Source: an uncultured Clostridia bacterium (GTDB lineage Bacteria > Bacillota > Clostridia > Peptostreptococcales > Anaerovoracaceae). Taken from it: a stretch of 6,106 bases of DNA. This document shows positions 1 through 6,106 of the stretch, one piece after another (the first letter of the stretch is position 1; every line of letters begins with the position of its first letter). A program made the position numbers and the translations under genes. The stretch is from NCBI GenBank assembly GCA_934278965.1, contig CAKQWL010000179.1:1-6106 (forward strand), in the 5' to 3' direction. The notes beneath the pieces are model-generated. The model searched no databases. It was not told the DNA's origin and saw only the letters and a program-made list of their open reading frames with translations.

Positions 1-1844
<1,844 letters not shown>

Positions 1845-1845
1845 G

Positions 1846-1854
1846 AAAGAGGGG
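1846..1854 (+). promoter_or_regulatory. Shine-Dalgarno of gyrA
   Basis: The purine run AAAGAGGGG starts just after the gyrB stop codon and ends 4 nt before the gyrA ATG at 1859. It supports that ATG over the next in-frame ATG at 1886, which has AGAGG directly abutting it with no usable spacing. The 14-nt intercistronic gap has no room for a promoter, so gyrB and gyrA are read as one transcript. Confidence 0.7.
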
Positions 1855-1858
1855 CAGT

Positions 1859-4405
1859 ATGACAACATTACTTGAAGATCAGAGGATGATCCAACACGAG
1901 ATCCATGATGAAATGAAAAATTCCTATATCGATTACGCGATGAGCGTTATCGTAGGAAGAGCCCTCCCGGATGTCAGAGACGGATTGAAGCCGGTACATC
2001 GCAGAATCCTTTACGGGATGAGTGAGCTTGGTGTTACACCGGACAAACCGCACAAGAAATCCGCGCGTATCGTCGGAGAAGTCATGGGTAAATATCACCC
2101 GCATGGTGACAGCTCGATTTACGATGCGATGGTAAGGCTCGCGCAGCCTTTTTCGACAAGATATATGCTCGTGGACGGTCACGGAAACTTCGGTTCCGTG
2201 GACGGAGACGGTGCAGCGGCGATGCGTTATACAGAGGCGCGTATGACACCGTTCGCGCTTCAGATGCTTCGGGATATCGACAAGGAAACCGTTGATTTTG
2301 TTCCGAACTTCGATGAAGAGGAAAAAGAACCGACGGTCCTTCCGTCCAGAATTCCAAACCTGCTTGTAAACGGCAGCAACGGAATTGCGGTCGGTATGGC
2401 GACCTCGATCCCTCCGCATAATCTTTCGGAGGTCATCGACGGTGCTGTGATGATGATCGATGATGAGAACTGCACGGTAGAGGATTTGATGAAGGTGATC
2501 AAGGGACCGGATTTTCCGACCGGCGCCGTTATCAATGGAAAGAGTGGGATCCGCGAGGCTTACCGCACCGGGCAGGGTAAAGTCATTGTGCGCGCCGTTA
2601 CGGAAATTGAAGAAACCAATCGCGGAAGACATCAGATTGTCGTTACCGAGATTCCGTATCAGGTCAATAAGGCACGAATGATTGAAAAAATGGCGGAAAT
2701 GGTCAAGGATAAGAGAATCGAGGGAATTTCAGAGATCCGGGATGAATCCAACCGCCATGGCACTCGAATTGTCATCGAACTGAAAAAAGATGTCAATCCG
2801 CAGATTATGCTGAACCGACTTTACAAGCATACACAGCTTCAGGAAAGTTTTTCGATGATCATGCTTGCCCTTGTCGGCGGGCAGCCGAAGATTCTTACGC
2901 TTTACGATATTCTGCACGAATATCTCAAGCATCAGAAAGATGTTGTGACAAGGAGAACGCTCTTTGATAAGAAGAAAGCGGAAGCCCGGGCACATATCCT
3001 GGAGGGACTTTTGATTGCGCTGGATAATATCGATGAGATCATCCGGATCATTCGCGCAAGTTATAATGACGCAAAAGAAAAATTGATGGAGCGTTTCGGT
3101 CTTTCGGAGATTCAGGCGCAGGCGATTCTCGACATGCAGCTGCGCCGACTGCAGGGACTGGAAAAAGAGAAGATTCAGAATGAATATCAGGATCTTCTTC
3201 AAAAAATCGCGTATTACAACAGCCTTCTTGCGGATGAGCACCTTCTTATGGGCGTGATCAAGGATGAGCTGATTGAAATCAAAGAGAAGTACGGCGATGA
3301 AAGAAGAACGAAGATCGTCGCCGATGTGACGGAATTTGACGAGGCGGATTTGATCGAGGAAGAGCAGGTCTGCATTACTTTGACGCATCTCGGATACATC
3401 AAGCGTGTGTCGGCGGACACCTACAAGACACAGAAGCGCGGAGGAAAGGGGATCACCGGACTCACGATGCGGGAAAACGACTTCGTGAAAAACCTGATCA
3501 TGACCTCTACGCATGATTACCTTGTTTTCTTTACCAATACCGGTAAGGCGCATCGGCTCAAGGCATACGAAATTCCGGAAGCACAGCGTACCGCGAAGGG
3601 AACGCCGGCGATCAACTTCCTGAATCTGATGCAGCGTGAGCGGATTACGGCGATTATTACCACGAAAGATTTCAAGGATGAGAATAAGGAAAAATACCTG
3701 ATCGCGGTGACGAAGCGCGGAACGATTAAGAAAACAGCGCTTTCCGAGTTTAACACCAACCGCAAGACCGGTCTTATCGCAATCAGCCTGAAGGACGGAG
3801 ACGAGCTGGTGGGTGTACAGGAAACCTCCGGAAGCGATAATGTTCTGATTATCACGAAGAACGGCAAGTGTATCTGCTTCTCGGAAAACGATGTTCGTCC
3901 GATGGGAAGAATGGCGGCCGGTGTCCGTGCGATCAGCCTGGATGACGATGACCAGGTCGTTTCCATGCAGCTCGTGCAGCCGGGACAGGAGCTTCTTGTT
4001 GTTACGAAGAACGGATACGGCAAGCGGACCAAGGTTGAGGAATACAAGCTTCAGGCAAGAGGCGGAAAGGGTCTCCTTACCTACGATAAGGCGAAGTTCA
4101 AAAAGACGGGCGAGCTGATCGGTGCGATGGTCGTAAGCGACGATGATGAGGTTTTGATGATCAATTCCGACGGAATCATCATTCGGATCAAGGCCAGTGA
4201 TGTTTCAAGACTCGGACGCGCGACACAGGGTGTACGGATCATGAAGGTCGGAGAGGATGCGAATATCGTAAGCATCGCGCGGGTCATTAAAGACGATGAA
4301 GCAGATGAATCAAGCGAACCGGCTGCTTCCGGAGAAGGCGGTGCGGCCGATGAAAAAGAGAACTCCGCAGAAGACGATTCCCAGATTCGGATTACACTGG
4401 AATAG
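1859..4405 (+). CDS. gyrA: DNA gyrase subunit A
   Basis: This is the DNA breakage-reunion subunit of gyrase; with GyrB it forms the A2B2 enzyme. The 848-aa length is normal for the family. The N-terminal winged-helix/tower part starts with [20 protein letters not shown] (22-41). The catalytic tyrosine is Tyr124 in AMRYTEARM (E. coli Tyr122). The quinolone-resistance region reads [14 protein letters not shown]; the hot-spot residues are Ser85 (E. coli Ser83) and Asp89 (Asp87), both of the susceptible type. The C-terminal beta-pinwheel that wraps DNA begins around residue 500 and carries the GyrA box QKRGGKG at 525-531, which separates GyrA from ParC. A second, box-like QARGGKG lies at 732-738 in a later blade. 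The last ~37 residues (812-848) form an acidic, low-complexity tail rich in Asp, Glu, Ala and Ser. No terminator hairpin is visible after the TAG stop, so readthrough into the anti-sigma gene is possible. Confidence 0.98.
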   Translation: MTTLLEDQRMIQHEIHDEMKNSYIDYAMSVIVGRALPDVRDGLKPVHRRILYGMSELGVTPDKPHKKSARIVGEVMGKYHPHGDSSIYDAMVRLAQPFSTRYMLVDGHGNFGSVDGDGAAAMRYTEARMTPFALQMLRDIDKETVDFVPNFDEEEKEPTVLPSRIPNLLVNGSNGIAVGMATSIPPHNLSEVIDGAVMMIDDENCTVEDLMKVIKGPDFPTGAVINGKSGIREAYRTGQGKVIVRAVTEIEETNRGRHQIVVTEIPYQVNKARMIEKMAEMVKDKRIEGISEIRDESNRHGTRIVIELKKDVNPQIMLNRLYKHTQLQESFSMIMLALVGGQPKILTLYDILHEYLKHQKDVVTRRTLFDKKKAEARAHILEGLLIALDNIDEIIRIIRASYNDAKEKLMERFGLSEIQAQAILDMQLRRLQGLEKEKIQNEYQDLLQKIAYYNSLLADEHLLMGVIKDELIEIKEKYGDERRTKIVADVTEFDEADLIEEEQVCITLTHLGYIKRVSADTYKTQKRGGKGITGLTMRENDFVKNLIMTSTHDYLVFFTNTGKAHRLKAYEIPEAQRTAKGTPAINFLNLMQRERITAIITTKDFKDENKEKYLIAVTKRGTIKKTALSEFNTNRKTGLIAISLKDGDELVGVQETSGSDNVLIITKNGKCICFSENDVRPMGRMAAGVRAISLDDDDQVVSMQLVQPGQELLVVTKNGYGKRTKVEEYKLQARGGKGLLTYDKAKFKKTGELIGAMVVSDDDEVLMINSDGIIIRIKASDVSRLGRATQGVRIMKVGEDANIVSIARVIKDDEADESSEPAASGEGGAADEKENSAEDDSQIRITLE

Positions 4406-4414
4406 ACGGGGTAT
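4390..4414 (+). promoter_or_regulatory. Candidate SigB-type promoter for the anti-sigma/sigma pair
   Basis: A perfect match to the Bacillus SigB -10 consensus, GGGTAT, lies at 4409-4414, just past the gyrA stop codon. Thirteen bases upstream, GATTAC (4390-4395), inside the last gyrA codons, matches four of six positions of the -35 consensus GTTTAA. Transcription would start near 4421, giving a leader of about 35 nt that contains the anti-sigma Shine-Dalgarno. The encoded sigma factor has a SigB-like region 2.4 (FRDKEW...VPRR), so autoregulation is a reasonable inference. An overlapping TATAAG (4412-4417) could instead be a housekeeping -10, but no TTGACA-like -35 sits at the right distance. 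GGGTAT also occurs by chance at 5-10 inside gyrB, so the hexamer alone is weak evidence. Confidence 0.4.
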
Positions 4415-4441
4415 AAGGAATTTATCAATTTAGTTCTTGAA

Positions 4442-4448
4442 AGAAGGA
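4442..4448 (+). promoter_or_regulatory. Shine-Dalgarno of the anti-sigma gene
   Basis: AGAAGGA ends 7 nt before the ATG at 4456, which is ideal spacing and fixes this start. The element forms one arm of a short inverted repeat (TTCTT at 4434-4438, AAGAA at 4441-4445), but the 2-nt loop is too tight for a stable RNA hairpin. Confidence 0.75.
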
Positions 4449-4455
4449 TAGAAAA

Positions 4456-4857
4456 ATGTCAGATGTATTAAATTTCTCGGTCCCCGGAAAACCGGAGTAT
4501 GTCCAGATGCTGAGACTTGCGATTGGCTCTGTTGCCTGCAAGTCCGGATTTGATGTGGAAAAAGTCGAGGATATCACTGTTGCGGTGTCGGAGGCTTGTA
4601 AACTGGTGACCTGTCACGGCAGGGACGGCCTTCCGTCGAAGTATGATATTACGGTTGAAGTAAATGACAGCGGCATGAAGATCACCGTTTCCGATCTCAG
4701 CCGAGGTCATACGATCGAGAAATCCTGCCAGCAGTGTACCCATTGTCCGGAGGATGGGGATCTTGCGATCTTCGTGATGGATTCTCTGATGGACAAAACA
4801 GAAGTTCTCGGAAACGACAACGGCAGCAGAAGTATTGAAATGGTGAAGAATAGATGA
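4456..4857 (+). CDS. rsbW: RsbW/SpoIIAB-type anti-sigma factor with altered ATP-binding site and CxxCxxC motif
   Basis: This 133-aa protein has the GHKL ATPase fold of RsbW and SpoIIAB, which bind and silence SigB or SigF and normally also phosphorylate an RsbV/SpoIIAA antagonist. The family shows in the N-terminal VPGKPEYVQMLRLAIGSVA (9-27), the N-box segment EDITVAVSEACK (38-49) and the late helix IFVMDSLMD (105-113). The N box keeps Glu46, but the Mg-binding Asn is Leu50 (CTG at 4603-4605). The G1 motif is reduced to D-L-S-R-G (80-84) and the glycines of the G2 motif to GDLAI (101-105). Between them, where the ATP lid lies, is CQQCTHC (Cys91, Cys94, Cys97); Cys28, Cys48 and Cys53 bring the total to six. 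No signal peptide or membrane segment is seen, so it is cytosolic. Its stop overlaps the sigma gene start, which supports the partnership. I am confident of the family; whether it binds ATP or acts as a kinase is doubtful. Confidence 0.85.
   Translation: MSDVLNFSVPGKPEYVQMLRLAIGSVACKSGFDVEKVEDITVAVSEACKLVTCHGRDGLPSKYDITVEVNDSGMKITVSDLSRGHTIEKSCQQCTHCPEDGDLAIFVMDSLMDKTEVLGNDNGSRSIEMVKNR
4854..4857 (+). promoter_or_regulatory. ATGA stop/start overlap coupling anti-sigma and sigma translation
   Basis: The sigma ATG (4854-4856) overlaps the anti-sigma TGA stop (4855-4857). Only a weak purine stretch (GTGAAGAA) precedes it, so the sigma start probably depends on ribosomes terminating on the upstream gene. 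This would keep sigma output at or below that of its inhibitor, as is usual for such pairs. The next in-frame Met is residue 29, inside conserved region 2, so no other start is credible. Confidence 0.75.
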
Positions 4858-5588
4858 CAAACCGGGAATTATTTGACCAGTACAGAAAGACCGGCGATAT
4901 CGAAATTCGGAATCAGCTGGTTGAAAATTATCTCTACATGGTCGAGGTTCTGATACGAAAATATTTGAACAAGGGTGTCGAGTACGATGATCTTTATCAG
5001 GTAGGCGCGATGGCTCTTGTGTCGGCGGTGGAGAGGTTCGATCCCGATAAGGGATACGAATTCTCCAGTTTTGCCACGCCTACTATTCTGGGCGAGATTA
5101 AAAAATATTTTCGAGACAAAGAGTGGACATTAAAAGTTCCGCGAAGGCAGAAGGAGATTGCGCTCAAGATCCCGACCGCCAAAAACCAGCTTTATGAAAA
5201 ACTCGGACGAACACCGACAGTCGCTGAGATTTCGGAAGCGCTCGGATATTCCGAGGAAGAAATCCTGAAGGCCATGGAAAGCAGCCAGGCGTACGGCACT
5301 TATTCTCTGAATCAGACCTTTGATGAGAATGGTGAGGACGGGGAAAATCCGGTCTTTGAAAAATACACGGCAATGAATGAATCCGGATATGACCGGTTCG
5401 AGATGGCGGAGCTCATCAATTCCGTTGTTTCCGGGCTGTCGGAAAACGAAAAGAAAATTTTCCAGTGGCGTTTTATCGAAAATAAGACGCAGGGCGAGAT
5501 TGCCGGAATGATGGGAGTGTCGCAGATGACGGTCTCCCGCTTGGAAAAAGCAATTAAGCAGAAGTTTCTCAAGGAATTGAAAAAATAA
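4854..5588 (+). CDS. sigB: SigB/SigF/SigG-family alternative RNA polymerase sigma factor, closest to SigB
   Basis: This 244-aa group 3 sigma factor directs RNA polymerase to a special promoter set and is presumably held by the anti-sigma factor encoded just upstream. Region 2.1-2.2 (core binding) is at about 20-67, including YDDLYQVGAMALVSAVERFD (44-63). Regions 2.3-2.4 (melting and -10 recognition) follow with SSFATPTILGEIKKYFRDKE (71-90) and W-T-L-K-V-P-R-R. Region 3 (about 102-150) has LGRTPTVAEISEALGYSEEE. Region 4 (about 185-240) contains a helix-turn-helix, KTQGEIAGMMGVSQMTVSRL (211-230), for -35 recognition. The RDKxW...VPRR segment resembles B. subtilis SigB (RDKTW...VPRR) rather than SigF (RDDGT...VSRS), so a stress-type role is favoured over sporulation. 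No rsbV-like gene is adjacent. The C-terminus is lysine-rich. The family is certain; the stress signal and regulon cannot be read from this sequence. Confidence 0.93.
   Translation: MTNRELFDQYRKTGDIEIRNQLVENYLYMVEVLIRKYLNKGVEYDDLYQVGAMALVSAVERFDPDKGYEFSSFATPTILGEIKKYFRDKEWTLKVPRRQKEIALKIPTAKNQLYEKLGRTPTVAEISEALGYSEEEILKAMESSQAYGTYSLNQTFDENGEDGENPVFEKYTAMNESGYDRFEMAELINSVVSGLSENEKKIFQWRFIENKTQGEIAGMMGVSQMTVSRLEKAIKQKFLKELKK

Positions 5589-6106
<518 letters not shown>

Noticed and set aside
1932..2260. Fluoroquinolone resistance mutations in GyrA.
   Set aside because: Ser85 and Asp89 (E. coli 83 and 87) are the susceptible-type residues; Ser86, where E. coli has Ala84, is probably ordinary variation.
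2729..3553. A 274-codon open frame on the minus strand opposite gyrA, and similar ones at 1868-2632 and 3517-4047.
   Set aside because: Same reasoning: antisense to well-conserved gyrase codons with no family resemblance.
4434..4445. Inverted repeat TTCTT-GA-AAGAA before the anti-sigma gene, as an operator or hairpin.
   Set aside because: Five-base arms with a 2-nt loop in an A/T-rich, purine-rich Shine-Dalgarno context are expected by chance; no family operator is matched.

Overview
The window carries five protein genes, all on the + strand and packed almost end to end: the 3' part of gyrB, a complete gyrA, a small RsbW-type anti-sigma factor, a SigB-type alternative sigma factor, and the 5' part of trpS. 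The GyrB lacks the large insertion found in the C-terminal half of the gamma-proteobacterial protein. The sigma/anti-sigma pair belongs to a Gram-positive family. Protein motifs and roughly balanced base composition point to a Bacillota member, most likely class Clostridia; I cannot place it further. In Bacillota, gyrB-gyrA normally sits next to the replication origin, so the window is probably near oriC with genes on the leading strand (inference; dnaA and recF are not in view).

Layout. Positions 1-1844 hold gyrB, missing about the first 24 codons by comparison with E. coli GyrB. A 14-nt gap with a Shine-Dalgarno leads to gyrA (1859-4405). A 50-nt gap follows, with no terminator hairpin but with a good SigB-like -10 element (GGGTAT). 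The anti-sigma gene (4456-4857) overlaps the sigma gene (4854-5588) by ATGA, so the two are probably translationally coupled. A 78-nt gap ending in a 39-nt pure-purine run leads to trpS (from 5667, running off the window). No gene-free stretch exceeds 80 nt.

Function. GyrB and GyrA form the DNA gyrase heterotetramer: GyrB supplies the ATPase and the Mg-binding TOPRIM domain, GyrA the DNA-cleaving tyrosine and the DNA-wrapping C-terminal domain. The next two genes look like a stress-type regulatory switch in which the small ATPase-fold protein would hold the sigma factor inactive. trpS encodes tryptophanyl-tRNA synthetase.

The most interesting part is the switch. The anti-sigma protein has lost the N-box asparagine of the RsbW/SpoIIAB kinases (Leu50), has a degenerate G2 box, and carries a CxxCxxC cluster where the ATP lid lies. 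No RsbV/SpoIIAA-type antagonist gene is next to it, although one could lie elsewhere. A sensor that does not use the classical kinase/partner-switch route, perhaps a thiol or metal sensor, is a plausible but unproven reading. Second, this GyrB deviates at otherwise very conserved TOPRIM positions (Pro instead of His after DADVDGA, Gln instead of Met before TDAD).
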